The notes below the pieces were generated by a model. The model had not been told where the DNA came from and searched no databases. It worked only from the letters and a program-made list of their open reading frames with translations. Source: Mesorhizobium sp. (GTDB lineage Bacteria; Pseudomonadota; Alphaproteobacteria; Rhizobiales; Rhizobiaceae). Taken from it: 64,000 bases of DNA. Made by a program: the position numbers and the translations under genes. The stretch lies in the NCBI GenBank assembly GCA_004020645.1, contig SAQL01000016.1, forward strand, positions 92,813-156,812, given 5' to 3'. Below are positions 52,421 through 61,012 of this stretch, piece after piece (position 1 is the stretch's first letter; each line of letters begins with the position of its first letter).

Positions 52421-53176
52421 TCAGGGTGTTCGCGGGGCTTCTGAAGGCATGGATTCAGGTGGCGCCGCGAACAGTGTCGTCAGCGTTTCCTGCCCGCCCT
52501 GAAGGACATTCAGATCGACATCGCCGCTGATGCCGTCGACGCGACCCTTGTCGTGGTACTGCCAATAGATCCACTCGTCATGGCTTGGCTGCAGCGCCAG
52601 CGAACGAACCCAGCGCGGGCGGCCGACGATCTGCCCGGCATAGGCGCGCGCCGCGTCGTCGGTCACGTAGAGGATCGCTGTCTTGCCGAAGGCAGCCTCG
52701 ACAGGACCGAGGAAAGCCGAGAGTTCAATACTCAATTCTTCGGGTGATGGCCGCCGCGGACAATTGCCGAAGAATTCAATATCCACCACCGGCGGCAGCA
52801 GCGATTTGTCGCGCGGCACGACGGAGATGAAATTCTTCGCCTGATCGGCGCCGGGCCTGCAGAAAGTGAAGAAATGATAGGCACCGACCGCCAGACCGGC
52901 CGCGCGCGCCTCGCGCAGATTGGCGTCGAAGGCGTCGTCGACATGATCGCCGCCTTCGGTTGCCTTGATGACGGCGAAAGCGACATCGTCGGCGGCAACA
53001 CGCCGCCAGTCGATCTGCCGCTGGTGATGGGAAACATCGATGCCCCTGACCGGATATTTGCTGCGGTCTGGAGAAAACGGGTGGAAATAGAAATAACCGA
53101 CGACCGCGACGAGGCACGCCAGGATCAGGCAGGCCGCACCCCAAAAGACGATCCGGTTCTTCATCCGGTTCTTCAA
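52421..53176 (-). CDS. GH25 lysozyme-like glycoside hydrolase
   Basis: About 252 residues. The start is uncertain: a TTG at 53176 with GGGAG ahead, ATG 53164, or a GTG at 53200 overlapping smpB. A membrane helix follows (IVFWGAACLILACLVAVVGY). The GH25 fold has the catalytic aspartate in GIDVSHHQ and the D-I-E motif in PPVVDIEFFG, with AYHFFTF and YWQYHDKG. It should cleave peptidoglycan in the periplasm, anchored to the membrane. It is co-transcribed with smpB. Confidence 0.88.
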   Translation of the reverse strand: MKNRMKNRIVFWGAACLILACLVAVVGYFYFHPFSPDRSKYPVRGIDVSHHQRQIDWRRVAADDVAFAVIKATEGGDHVDDAFDANLREARAAGLAVGAYHFFTFCRPGADQAKNFISVVPRDKSLLPPVVDIEFFGNCPRRPSPEELSIELSAFLGPVEAAFGKTAILYVTDDAARAYAGQIVGRPRWVRSLALQPSHDEWIYWQYHDKGRVDGISGDVDLNVLQGGQETLTTLFAAPPESMPSEAPRTP

Positions 53177-53192
53177 AAGAGCGGCTCCCAGC

Positions 53193-53672
53193 CTACCCAC
53201 GCTCCTTCAGCAGCCGGCCCTTTTCGCGCGACCAGTCGCGCTGCTTTTCGGTTTCGCGCTTGTCGTGCAATTTCTTGCCTCGGCCGACGGCGAGTAAAAG
53301 CTTCGCCCGGCCCTGGTCGTTGAAATAGATTTTTAGCGGCACCAGCGTCATGCCTTCACGATCGACGCTCTGCGCCAGCTTGGCCATCTCGCGCTTGTTG
53401 AGCAGGAGTTTGCGGCGCCGGCGCGGCTCATGGTTGAAGCGATTGGCTTGCAGATATTCCGGCAGATAGGAGTTGATCAGCCAGATTTCGCCGCCCTCGA
53501 CCGAGGCGTAACTGTCCTGGATGTTGGCTTGGCCCTGACGCAGCGACTTCACCTCGGTGCCGGTCAGCACCAGGCCGGCCTCGATCGTGTCGAGCACCTC
53601 ATAGGAAAACCGCGCCTTGCGGTTTTCCGCAACGGTCTTGTTGTTGGGATCGGCTTTTCTGACTTGGTTCAT
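53193..53672 (-). CDS. smpB: SsrA-binding protein
   Basis: 159 residues. It begins with NKTVAENRKARFSYEVLDT and TGTEVKSLRQGQANIQDSY, the standard SmpB core, and ends in the basic tail WSREKGRLLKERG. It carries tmRNA to stalled ribosomes. It is 25 bp downstream of dapA and upstream of a GH25 gene. No ssrA gene is seen in this window. Confidence 0.96.
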   Translation of the reverse strand: MNQVRKADPNNKTVAENRKARFSYEVLDTIEAGLVLTGTEVKSLRQGQANIQDSYASVEGGEIWLINSYLPEYLQANRFNHEPRRRRKLLLNKREMAKLAQSVDREGMTLVPLKIYFNDQGRAKLLLAVGRGKKLHDKRETEKQRDWSREKGRLLKERG

Positions 53673-53697
53673 GATGCGGAGAGGTGGCGCCTCATCC

Positions 53698-54579
53698 CTA
53701 ATTAATCAAGCCGGCGTGCTTCATCGCCGCATCGATCTTCTCGGCGGTCGACTGCTCGACGGTGACCAGCGGTGAACGTAGCACGTTCTCGACCTTGCCC
53801 AGCTTCGACAGCGCATATTTCGCGCCGGACACGCCGGGTTCCAGGAAAATCGCCTTGTGCAGCGGCAGCAGGCGGTCCTGCAAGTCCAGCGCCTTGGCGC
53901 TCTCACCGGAAAGCGTCGCCTCCTGGAATTCGGCGCACAGCCGTGGCGCGACATTCGCCGTCACCGAGATGCAGCCGACGCCGCCATGGGCGTTGAAGCC
54001 GAGCGCCGAGGCGTCCTCGCCGGAAAGCTGGATGAAATCCTTGCCGCAGGTGGCGCGCTGCTCGGAAACCCGCTCGACCTTGCCGGTGGCGTCCTTGACG
54101 CCGATGATGTTCTTGAAGTCGTGCGCCAGCTGGCCCATCGTCTCGGGCATCATGTCGATCACCGAGCGCGGCGGAATATTGTAGATTATGATCGGCAGGC
54201 TGGTCGCTTTGGCGACCGCGGCGAAATGCGCATAGAGGCCACGCTGCGTCGGCTTGTTGTAGTAAGGCGTGACGACGAGCGCCGCATCGGCGCCTGCCTT
54301 CTCGGCATATTGCACCAGGCCGACCGCCTCTTCGGTGTTGTTGGAGCCGGCGCCGGCGACGACCGGAACGCGGCCCTTGGCTACCTCGATACAGACCTTG
54401 ACGACTTGGCGGTGCTCGTCATGCGACAGCGTCGGCGACTCGCCGGTGGTGCCGACCGGAACCACGCCCGTCGTGCCTTCAGCGATCTGCCAAGCGATGA
54501 AGGCGCGAAACGCTTTCTCGTCGAAACGGCCGCTCTTTTCGAACGGTGTCACGAGCGCGGTAAGCGAGCCTCTCAGCAT
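53698..54579 (-). CDS. dapA: 4-hydroxy-tetrahydrodipicolinate synthase
   Basis: 293 residues from ATG 54579, 9 bases after AAGGAG (a TTG at 54588 is possible). The Schiff-base lysine is in IIGVKDATGK and the catalytic tyrosine in IIIYNIPPRSVIDM. The threonine pair is in PVGTTGESPTLSHDEH. It makes the first committed step of lysine and diaminopimelate synthesis from pyruvate and aspartate semialdehyde. A palindromic repeat lies just upstream. Confidence 0.95.
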   Translation of the reverse strand: MLRGSLTALVTPFEKSGRFDEKAFRAFIAWQIAEGTTGVVPVGTTGESPTLSHDEHRQVVKVCIEVAKGRVPVVAGAGSNNTEEAVGLVQYAEKAGADAALVVTPYYNKPTQRGLYAHFAAVAKATSLPIIIYNIPPRSVIDMMPETMGQLAHDFKNIIGVKDATGKVERVSEQRATCGKDFIQLSGEDASALGFNAHGGVGCISVTANVAPRLCAEFQEATLSGESAKALDLQDRLLPLHKAIFLEPGVSGAKYALSKLGKVENVLRSPLVTVEQSTAEKIDAAMKHAGLIN

Positions 54580-54899
54580 GTCGTCCAACTCCTTGGGACT
54601 AGCGCATGACCCGAAAATCGGTGTCGATTTACGGAAAGGTCATGCGCCAAATTTAAAGTGCTACAGCGTCGTTTGCGCGTCTGAGAAGACGCGTGGCGCT
54701 GTAGGTGTTTTGTCGTGCGCGCCTTCTAGCCGAAAGCGAAGCGGCGCACCATAGTCTCGACACCGTTGCGCGGCAAGCATGGCGGTAGTGCCAGCAAGCC
54801 CAATTTGAAAGACCTCGACAGCCCTTTGTTTACGGGCTCTTCATCACGGCCAACTAGGCTTCAGTTGATCTGTGCATGTTGATAATGTGCAAGGCAGGA
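54580..54899. other. divergent intergenic region of dapA and lytic transglycosylase
   Basis: 320 bp. The left half is the family A repeat (54602-54704). The rest (54705-54899) is without gene. The dapA promoter must lie in or past the repeat. Confidence 0.5.
54602..54704. repeat. double palindromic repeat, family A copy 2
   Basis: GCGCATGACCCGAAAATCG ... CGATTTACGGAAAGG, TCATGCGC, then CTACAGCGTC ... GGCGCTGTAG. It is homologous to 35379-35474 over its length, with conserved arms and diverged loops. It lies directly upstream of dapA. Confidence 0.8.
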
Positions 54900-56939
54900 A
54901 TGACGAAGACCATGCCGACCAGGCAGTCTCATTTTTTCGCGCTGGTTGGCGCAATTCTCCTGTTGACGCCGAGCCTTGTGGCCGCCGGCAAAGTCGATGT
55001 GCAGGTCACTTCGACCATTCCGATGCCAAACCGCCTGCAGGGTCCGGAATCCCCTCCCGCCAGTGTCGCCAGGCTGAAGAGCGGCCTCGATGCGCTGGCG
55101 GCAAACGACATTGCCGGCGCGCGTCGAGTGCGCGATGCCCTGCCGGTCAACTCGCTCGACCAGCATATCCTTGCCTGGTCGATCGCGCTCCATGGCGGCG
55201 ACAAGGTGCCAAGCGGCGAGATCGCCGATGCTGCGAAAATGCTGCCGAGTTGGCCGGGCCTGATCGCCTTGCGCAAGAACAGCGAGCGCGCGCTCTACCG
55301 CGAAAACCCCGCGCCGGAGATCGTGGTGCAGGCTTTTGGCGGCAGCCAGCCGCAGACAGTCGAGGGCGTGGTCATCCTCGCCCGCTCCTATGTTTCGCAG
55401 GGCAAAGTCGAGGCGGCGCGCTCGGTGCTGTCGCCTTTCTGGCGCACCGAGAAACTGGAAGCCAGGGACGAAGCGGCGATCATCCGGGAATTCGGCAACC
55501 TCATCCCTGCAGCCGACCATCGTTTCCGCATGGAGCGCATGTTCTATGCCGATCGGATCAATTCCGCGCTGCGCGTTGCTGGCCTTGCCGGCGCCCAGCA
55601 ACTGGCCGACGCCTGGGCGGCAGCGGACAGGGGCGACAAGAATGCGGCCAAACTGCTGAAGGCGGTGTCCGCCCCGCAGCGTTCGGCCGGCTATCTCTTC
55701 GCGCAAGCCCAATATCTGCGCAAGCAGCAGAAGTTTTCCGACGCCGCCGCTATGGTGATGAAGGCGCCGAGCGATCGCAGCGCGCTTGTCGACCCGGATG
55801 CCTGGTGGGCCGAGCGCCGGGTGCTGTCGCGCGAACTGGTCGACCAGGGCGATATGAAGACCGCCTACAGAATAGTCGCCGCGCACGCCGCCGAAAGTGC
55901 TGCCAACGCGGCGGATGCGGAGTTCCATGCCGGCTGGTACGCGCTGCGCGGTCTCAACGACCCCAACACCGCTGCCAGGCATTTTGCGCGGATCGCCGAT
56001 CTCACCCAGGGGCCGATATCGCTGTCGCGCGCCTATTACTGGCTCGGCCGTGCCGCCGAAGCCGGCGGCCCCGGCAGTGCGAAGGACTATTTTACCCGTG
56101 CCGCCGTCCACGGCACGACCTTCTACGGCCAGCTCGCCGGCGAGCGCGTCGGCCGGCAGGTCCTCAACATCGCCCATCCGCAGCCGAGCGCCGCCGATCA
56201 CCGGAATTTCGCCAATCGCGAGGCGGTCAGTGCCATCAGGCGGCTGCAGGAGGCGGGCTATGAGCGTTACGCCGACACGCTTTATCGCGACCTCGCCGGA
56301 CAGTTGACCAGCCCCGGAGAGCTGGCGCTGCTGGCCGCGATGGCGGAAAGGCAAGGCAATCACTTCCTGGCGCTGAGAGTCGGCAAGATCGCCGGCGCGC
56401 GCGGCATCGACGTCGGCGCACTGTCGCATCCGCTCGGCGTCATTCCCGAGACCGCGAACATTTCCGGCTCGGGCAAGGCGCTGGCCTATGCGATCGCCCG
56501 CCAGGAAAGCGAGTTCAACATCGCCGCTGTCTCCAGCGCTGGAGCGCGCGGGCTGCTGCAGCTGATGCCGGGGACCGCCAGGCAATTGGCGAAGAAGGCC
56601 GGGATGACCTTCTCGCAGGCGCGGCTGACCACTGACGCCGGCTACAACGCGACCTTGGGCGCTGCCTTCCTTGGCGAGCAGCTCGGCCGCTTCGACGGCT
56701 CCTATGTGCTGACCTTCGCCGGCTACAATGCCGGCCCCAACCGCGCCGCCCAGTGGGTGGCTAGGTATGGCGACCCGCGCGGCAAGGACATCGACGCCGT
56801 CGTCGACTGGATCGAGCGGATTCCCTACACGGAAACAAGAAGTTACGTCCAGCGCGTGATGGAGAATTACGAAGTCTACAAGATGCGCATTTCCGGTAAG
56901 TACGACATAGTGGGGGATTTGGTGGATGGTCGGAGTTGA
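54900..56939 (+). CDS. soluble lytic murein transglycosylase (Slt-type)
   Basis: 679 residues from ATG 54900, with AAGG six bases ahead. The signal peptide is at residues 5-30 (FFALVGAILLLTPSLVAAG). A long helical repeat region follows. The SLT domain is at about residues 535-650: AIARQESEFN with catalytic glutamate, then AGARGLLQLMPGTARQLAK, YVLTFAGYNAGPNRA and the closing IPYTETRSYVQRVMENYEVY. It cleaves peptidoglycan to anhydromuropeptides in the periplasm. Confidence 0.93.
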   Translation: MTKTMPTRQSHFFALVGAILLLTPSLVAAGKVDVQVTSTIPMPNRLQGPESPPASVARLKSGLDALAANDIAGARRVRDALPVNSLDQHILAWSIALHGGDKVPSGEIADAAKMLPSWPGLIALRKNSERALYRENPAPEIVVQAFGGSQPQTVEGVVILARSYVSQGKVEAARSVLSPFWRTEKLEARDEAAIIREFGNLIPAADHRFRMERMFYADRINSALRVAGLAGAQQLADAWAAADRGDKNAAKLLKAVSAPQRSAGYLFAQAQYLRKQQKFSDAAAMVMKAPSDRSALVDPDAWWAERRVLSRELVDQGDMKTAYRIVAAHAAESAANAADAEFHAGWYALRGLNDPNTAARHFARIADLTQGPISLSRAYYWLGRAAEAGGPGSAKDYFTRAAVHGTTFYGQLAGERVGRQVLNIAHPQPSAADHRNFANREAVSAIRRLQEAGYERYADTLYRDLAGQLTSPGELALLAAMAERQGNHFLALRVGKIAGARGIDVGALSHPLGVIPETANISGSGKALAYAIARQESEFNIAAVSSAGARGLLQLMPGTARQLAKKAGMTFSQARLTTDAGYNATLGAAFLGEQLGRFDGSYVLTFAGYNAGPNRAAQWVARYGDPRGKDIDAVVDWIERIPYTETRSYVQRVMENYEVYKMRISGKYDIVGDLVDGRS

Positions 56940-57279
56940 AGGGCGGGCGTTTGGGCGAAGCACCCCCCTCTGCCCTGCCGGGCATCTCCCCCCTCAAGGG
57001 GGGAGATTGGCAGTTTCGTCGACGGCGCCTTTTCTTCGGCGTTGGAGATCGGCGAAAACCGAAGTGACATCCAATCTCCCCCCTAGGGGGGAGATGTCCG
57101 GCAGGACAGAGGGGGGCGCTGTCCCGCCGACGTCTCGAAAAATTCTCAGTACCGCAGCGCTTGGCGCTAGCAATGCCCTTGCCCGTTCCGTTGGACCGCT
57201 CTGCCTTCCGATTTGACCACCCCCGCCCTCGCCTGTAGCAGTCTCGACGATCCGGCAACGGCGAGGAATCGAGTCCAAA
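56940..57279. other. intergenic region filled by a long inverted repeat
   Basis: 340 bp between two plus-strand genes. The family B inverted repeat (56961-57127) fills the first half. The rest (about 57128-57279) has no gene I trust; the hydrolase start is close to its end. Confidence 0.5.
56961..57127. repeat. family B inverted repeat, copy 1
   Basis: The left arm CCCCCCTCTGCCCTGCCGGG, then CATCTCCCCCCTCAAGGGGG and GAGATTGGC, matches the right arm TCTCCCCCCTAGGGGGGAGA, then TGTCCGGCAGGACAGAGGGG. The ends are near-perfect complements with a hairpin inside each arm. A middle of about 60 bases (CAGTTTCG ... CATCCAAT) varies between copies. Other copies are at 60783-60949 and 63954-64000. Confidence 0.85.
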
Positions 57280-58164
57280 ATGTCGAGCGGTTTTTCCGAT
57301 TTTTTCTACGCCTCGCCGGACGGGCTTGAACTCCACGCCCGCATCTACGGCGAAACGAACTCCGGCCGCTGGCCGGTCGTCTGCCTGCCCGGCCTGACCC
57401 GCAATAGCCGCGATTTTCATGAGCTGGCTCTGCACTTGTCGCGACGGGCGGAAAATCCGCGAAAAATCGTCGCCTTCGACTACCGCGGGCGCGGGCAGTC
57501 CGCCTATGACCTCGATATCAGCCACTACAATGTCGGCGTCGAAGCCGGTGATATCCTCGCCGGGCTGGCAGCGCTGGGCATCGAGGAAGCGGCGTTCATC
57601 GGCACGTCGCGTGGCGGGCTGATCATCCATGTGCTCGGCGCGATGCGCCCGGCCGTCCTGAGGGCTATCGTGCTCAACGATATCGGCCCGGTGGTCGAAG
57701 CCGGCGGCCTCGCCCATATCCGCTGCTATCTCGAGCGCACGCCGAAGCCGAAAACCTATGCCGAGGCGGTCGGCGCCCAGCGCGGCGCGCATGGCAGCGA
57801 CTTTCCTGCTCTGACCGAGGCGGATTGGGAGCGGATGGTATCGGCACTCTACCGAGAGACGGATGAAGGACTGGTGCCGGATTTCGACCCGAAGCTGGTC
57901 GACACGCTGGCGGGACTCGACCTGACCCAGAAGCTGCCTGATCTGTGGCAGCAGTTCGAGGCGCTGGCGGCGGTACCGTTGCTCGCCATACGCGGCGCCA
58001 ATTCGAAGCTGCTGTCCACTGAGACGCTCGAACAGATGCGAACGCGTCACCCTTGTGTCGAGACGATCACGGCCGAGGGCCAGGGTCATGCGCCTTTCCT
58101 CGAGACCGGCGGCCTTCCCGGCGCCATCGCCGCTTTTCTGGACACGGCTGAGCAAACGGTCTGA
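57280..58164 (+). CDS. alpha/beta-fold hydrolase
   Basis: 294 residues. The oxyanion strand VVCLPGLTRNSRDF, the nucleophile elbow GTSRGGL (Ser near residue 110) and the final histidine GQGHAPFLE are all present. It is similar in length and layout to epoxide-hydrolase/haloperoxidase-like esterases. No signal peptide. Substrate unknown. Just after its stop is the porin remnant on the opposite strand. Confidence 0.88.
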   Translation: MSSGFSDFFYASPDGLELHARIYGETNSGRWPVVCLPGLTRNSRDFHELALHLSRRAENPRKIVAFDYRGRGQSAYDLDISHYNVGVEAGDILAGLAALGIEEAAFIGTSRGGLIIHVLGAMRPAVLRAIVLNDIGPVVEAGGLAHIRCYLERTPKPKTYAEAVGAQRGAHGSDFPALTEADWERMVSALYRETDEGLVPDFDPKLVDTLAGLDLTQKLPDLWQQFEALAAVPLLAIRGANSKLLSTETLEQMRTRHPCVETITAEGQGHAPFLETGGLPGAIAAFLDTAEQTV

Positions 58165-58202
58165 CTTGAAGTAAACTCCAGGGTCGATTTCGATCCTGTC
58201 AA

Positions 58203-58310
58203 CGGGTTCCGGTTCGGCGACGACGACGGCGGCGGCGGCGCGCACCGGAAACTGAGGTCAAGGTCTGAGCCGAGAAGAAGGCTCTTGGTGTTCATTTCTG
58301 ACCTCCAGTC
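58203..58310 (-). pseudogene. 5' remnant of a second porin gene, inverted
   Basis: On the minus strand this reads GACTGGAGGTCAGAA, ATG (58295), then K-S-L-L-L-G-S, and it matches the start of the intact porin at 59259-59374 (by eye roughly 85% identical). It holds the ribosome site, the signal-peptide region and the first mature residues (to EPEPV in one frame). A small loss shifts the frame after L-L-G-S. The match ends at about 58203, so only the 5' end of the gene remains. Confidence 0.8.
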
Positions 58311-58390
58311 AGAATCGAAGGCGGAGGTCGGCCAAAAGCAGCTCGTTGTGCTGTTTTTCTTTTCATTTCAAATAGATAATCTTGCAGCCA

Positions 58391-58633
58391 TCAGTGCGAC
58401 CAAAAACGCTTGCCCGCAAAGGCCTTGCCCGAGCCGGTCTTGAAATATCGCTCGAGTTGCCGTGCGTTGGCCTCGGTTTCAACTGCAATATAGGACTTCA
58501 AAGTGACAGGCAGATAAGCCTTGGTCGAAGTCACATAGCCTGATCGATGCGATTCGAAACGGCGCCGAAGGTCGTTGGTCGATCCGACATAGACATCGCC
58601 GTTACGGAGTTGCAGGAAATAGACGTACCACAT
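58391..58633 (-). CDS. GIY-YIG endonuclease-family protein
   Basis: 80 residues. The signature is WYVYFLQLRNGDVYVGSTND, with the Arg in RRRFESHRSG and the Glu in the later helix (EANARQLERYFKTG). Family size of about 80-95 residues matches the single-domain UPF0213-type proteins. They are probable nucleases of unknown role. It lies between the porin remnant and tRNA-Ser. Confidence 0.88.
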   Translation of the reverse strand: MWYVYFLQLRNGDVYVGSTNDLRRRFESHRSGYVTSTKAYLPVTLKSYIAVETEANARQLERYFKTGSGKAFAGKRFWSH

Positions 58634-58670
58634 GGTCCCCCTACGCTACTTCGTAGCTTCGGGCAACACT

Positions 58671-58727
58671 CCTACGCCCAAATTGCGGCTTCGGGTGGCC
58701 TGCCACCCGAAGCCCGCAGGGCGTAGG
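58671..58727. repeat. nested palindrome downstream of tRNA-Ser
   Basis: Outer arms CCTACGCCC (58671-58679) and GGGCGTAGG (58719-58727). The inner pair is a perfect 13-bp hairpin: GGCTTCGGGTGGC, CT, GCCACCCGAAGCC (58687-58714). A smaller CTACG-CTACTT-CGTAG is just outside (58651-58656 area). It lies after the tRNA 3' end on the minus strand and may terminate it. Confidence 0.7.
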
Positions 58728-58728
58728 G

Positions 58729-58819
58729 TGGCGGAGAGGATGGGATTCGAACCCACGAGAAGCTTTTGACCTCTACTCCCTTAGCAGGGGAGCGCCTTCG
58801 ACCACTCGGCCACCTCTCC
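58729..58819 (-). tRNA. tRNA-Ser (anticodon GCU)
   Basis: On the minus strand it runs from GGAGAGGTGGCCGAGTGG at 58819 to CCTCTCCGCCA at 58729. The seven-pair acceptor stem GGAGAGG / CCTCTCC is perfect. The anticodon loop CTGCTAA gives GCT, and the variable arm is long, as in tRNA-Ser. The T-loop GGTTCGAATCC and the encoded CCA are present. Without the CCA the gene is 88 bases. Confidence 0.97.
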
Positions 58820-59274
58820 GTTGCGCCGGTGGATAAAGAAAAGCGCGGGCACAATCAACAAGCCTGACCCATTATCGTTGAAAAAACCGGCTTCTGCCGA
58901 AACCGCGCTTTTGCCATGCGGCGATTCTGCGGCAATCCCTTGGCTGACGACTCACGACATCGTCGCGATTCCGGGAGGGGGCAATTGCCGGAATCGGCCG
59001 GATTGCAAGGGCTCGCAAGGGGCTCAATGGTTAACGGGAGCTTTCCGAGTGAGGCCAAATCGTGTCATTTGTGCAACAACGCAGGGGGATAGCACCCGCA
59101 CAGACCTTTCGCCGATGCGATGGTGGTTGAACGCCGCCGCCTCATGGGTAATGTCGAATTTGAAGGAGCGGCGCGGTGCGCATCTTTTTCGGTAGTGGGG
59201 ATGGGGCAGGGAACGCTGTCCTTCAGCAAAGAATACCCAGACCCGTTTTTTAACTTTTGACTGGAGGTCAGAAA
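58820..59274. other. promoter region of the porin gene
   Basis: 455 bp between tRNA-Ser and the porin. There is no reading frame I trust. Close to the porin start the sequence is AT-rich (CCGTTTTTTAACTTTTGACT), a fit position for the core promoter. The long leader is usual for porins that are under complex control. Confidence 0.5.
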
Positions 59275-60489
59275 ATGAACATCAAGAGCCTTCTTCTTGG
59301 CTCCGCTGCGGCACTGGTCGCAGTTTCCGGTGCGCGCGCCGCCGACGCCGTCGTCGTTGCCGAACCGGAACCCGCTGAATACGTCCGCATCTGCGACGTC
59401 TACGGCGCTGGCTACTTCTACATCCCCGGCACCGAGACCTGCCTGCGCATCGGCGGCTATGTCCGCTACGACATCGGCGTCGGCGACGTCGGCGCGTTCA
59501 CCGGTGCTGAGAACTTCGACGTCGAGGACGGCGACATTCAGGACACGTACTACAAGCAGGCCCGCTTTAACCTGAAGACCTGGACCGGCCAGGAAACCGA
59601 GCTCGGCACCTTGAAGACCTACACCGAGACCCGTTTCAACTTCGGCAACCGGAACCGGCACGTCAGCAGCACATACGTCCCCGGTCCCGATCCGGACGGC
59701 GCCGGTCCGCTGCCCCCGCTGCCAGGTGAGACTATCATTGTCGCTAACCCTGCCGAGAACAAGGGTATTTCGCTGAACTTCGCCTGGATCCAGCTCGGCG
59801 GCCTGCGCGTCGGTAAAGACGAATCGGCCTTCGATACGTTCATCGGCTACGCCGGCAACGTCATCCAGGATACGCTGGTTCCCTACGGCGGCTTCGACAC
59901 CAACGTCGTCCAGTACTATTTCGACGCCGGCAACGGCTTCTCCGCCGTCGTCTCGCTCGAACAAGGTTATGGCGACTTCACGATCGACAGCTATGTTCCG
60001 CATGTCGTCGGCGGCTTGAAGTGGACGCAGGGCTGGGGCGCCATCACCGGCGTCATTGCTTACGACAGCAACTACGAAGAAGTTTCCGGCAAGGTCCGCC
60101 TCGACGTCACCCCGATGGAGAACCTGTCGCTGTTCATCATGGCCGGCTACGGCACTGACGACAACTACGAAGATCCCGGCTTCGCAATACCTGTCGCCGG
60201 CGGCCGCGGCATGTACAAGCTGTGGAGCGGCAACTGGGCGGTCTGGGGCGGTGGCACTTACACCATCAACGAGAAGACCTCGTTCAACACCCAGATCTCG
60301 TATGACGAAGGCGAAAACCTCGGCATCGCCGCCAACATCGCTTACGATATCGTTCCGGGCCTGACGATCACGGCCGAAGTCGATTACCTGCACGCCGGCG
60401 AGTTCGGCGAGGCCGGCTTCAGCAACTGGACCGCTGCGGACGACGAAGACAGCCTCGGCGGCATGCTCCGCTTCCAGCGCTCGTTCTAA
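59275..60489 (+). CDS. outer-membrane porin, Omp2b-type
   Basis: 404 residues from ATG 59275, with GGAGGTCAG ahead. A signal peptide covers about residues 1-22 (LLLGSAAALVAVSGARA, then ADAVVVAEPEPAEYVRICDV). The mature protein is the alphaproteobacterial porin fold, starting with the paired-cysteine segment CDVYGAGYFYIPGTETCLRIGG, then alternating strands, and ending in the C-terminal Phe (LRFQRSF) as outer-membrane barrels do. It should form a trimeric channel. An intrinsic terminator follows. Confidence 0.95.
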   Translation: MNIKSLLLGSAAALVAVSGARAADAVVVAEPEPAEYVRICDVYGAGYFYIPGTETCLRIGGYVRYDIGVGDVGAFTGAENFDVEDGDIQDTYYKQARFNLKTWTGQETELGTLKTYTETRFNFGNRNRHVSSTYVPGPDPDGAGPLPPLPGETIIVANPAENKGISLNFAWIQLGGLRVGKDESAFDTFIGYAGNVIQDTLVPYGGFDTNVVQYYFDAGNGFSAVVSLEQGYGDFTIDSYVPHVVGGLKWTQGWGAITGVIAYDSNYEEVSGKVRLDVTPMENLSLFIMAGYGTDDNYEDPGFAIPVAGGRGMYKLWSGNWAVWGGGTYTINEKTSFNTQISYDEGENLGIAANIAYDIVPGLTITAEVDYLHAGEFGEAGFSNWTAADDEDSLGGMLRFQRSF

Positions 60490-60512
60490 TCAGCAGCGTC
60501 TGACTGAACTCG

Positions 60513-60539
60513 AACCCGGCGGGCAACCGCCGGGTTTTT
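60513..60539 (+). terminator. Rho-independent terminator of the porin gene
   Basis: Perfect 8-bp stem CCCGGCGG / CCGCCGGG with a GCAA loop, followed by TTTTT, 24 bases after the porin stop. Confidence 0.9.
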
Positions 60540-60782
60540 CGTGTCTGCGTAGCTGTCAAGGGCGGAATGTATGGCGCCGCCGATACCGGCCAGGGTCGTT
60601 CTGTGCCGGATCTCGGTCTTCATCGCCTTCAGTTGCCAATCTCAAACGCCGACGATTGGCGATCATGCTTTCGTCAATTCCAGGGCGGAGCGACGCGAAG
60701 CGGAGCGCAGACCCTGGGATCCATTCCGTTACCTCAGCCGAAGAATGCAGCTGCGCAGAATGAAAGCAGCAGCGATCCTTCG

Positions 60783-60949
60783 CGCCCCCCTCTGTCCTGC
60801 CGGACATCTCCCCCACGAGGGGGGAGATCGGCCGTCATTGCGGCTTTCGCCAATCTCCAACGTTGATGAACAGGCGCTGTCAGCGAAGCTGCCAATCTCC
60901 CCCCTCGTGGGGGAGATGTCCGGCAGGACAGAGGGGGGCGCTGTCCCTC
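60783..60949. repeat. family B inverted repeat, copy 2
   Basis: Left arm CGCCCCCCTCTGTCCTGCCG, then GACATCTCCCCCACGAGGGG and GGAGATCGGC. Right arm GCCAATCTCCCCCCTCGTGG, then GGGAGATGTCCGGCAGGACA and GAGGGGGGCGCTGTCC. The middle region differs from copy 1. Confidence 0.85.
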
Positions 60950-61012
60950 CAGCGTCTTGCCTATGCGCTTGCGATCCTCGCAACCCGCGCAATGCGGATC
61001 GCCGGCCTCAAG

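Larger units (their letters stand above)
60490..61012. other. intergenic region between porin and sulfotransferase genes
   Basis: 523 bp. It contains the porin terminator and the family B repeat (60783-60949). The remaining part (60540-60782) has no reading frame I trust; a 171-codon plus-strand frame is a chance one with no homology that I can see. Confidence 0.5.

Noticed and set aside
54861..56963. 700-codon open frame on the minus strand
   Set aside because: It lies antisense to the whole lytic transglycosylase gene, which has a signal peptide and all catalytic motifs. The minus-strand product is His/Arg-rich, with no domain. GC-rich codon structure opens such frames by chance.
56761..58245. 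494-codon minus-strand frame that includes EPEPVDRIEIDPG
   Set aside because: Only its first few residues belong to the porin remnant. The rest is antisense to the hydrolase and runs through a repeat, so I list only the remnant.
58729..58819. tRNA-Ser as an integration site for an island
   Set aside because: No integrase, no direct repeat of the tRNA 3' end and no change of composition were seen on either side.
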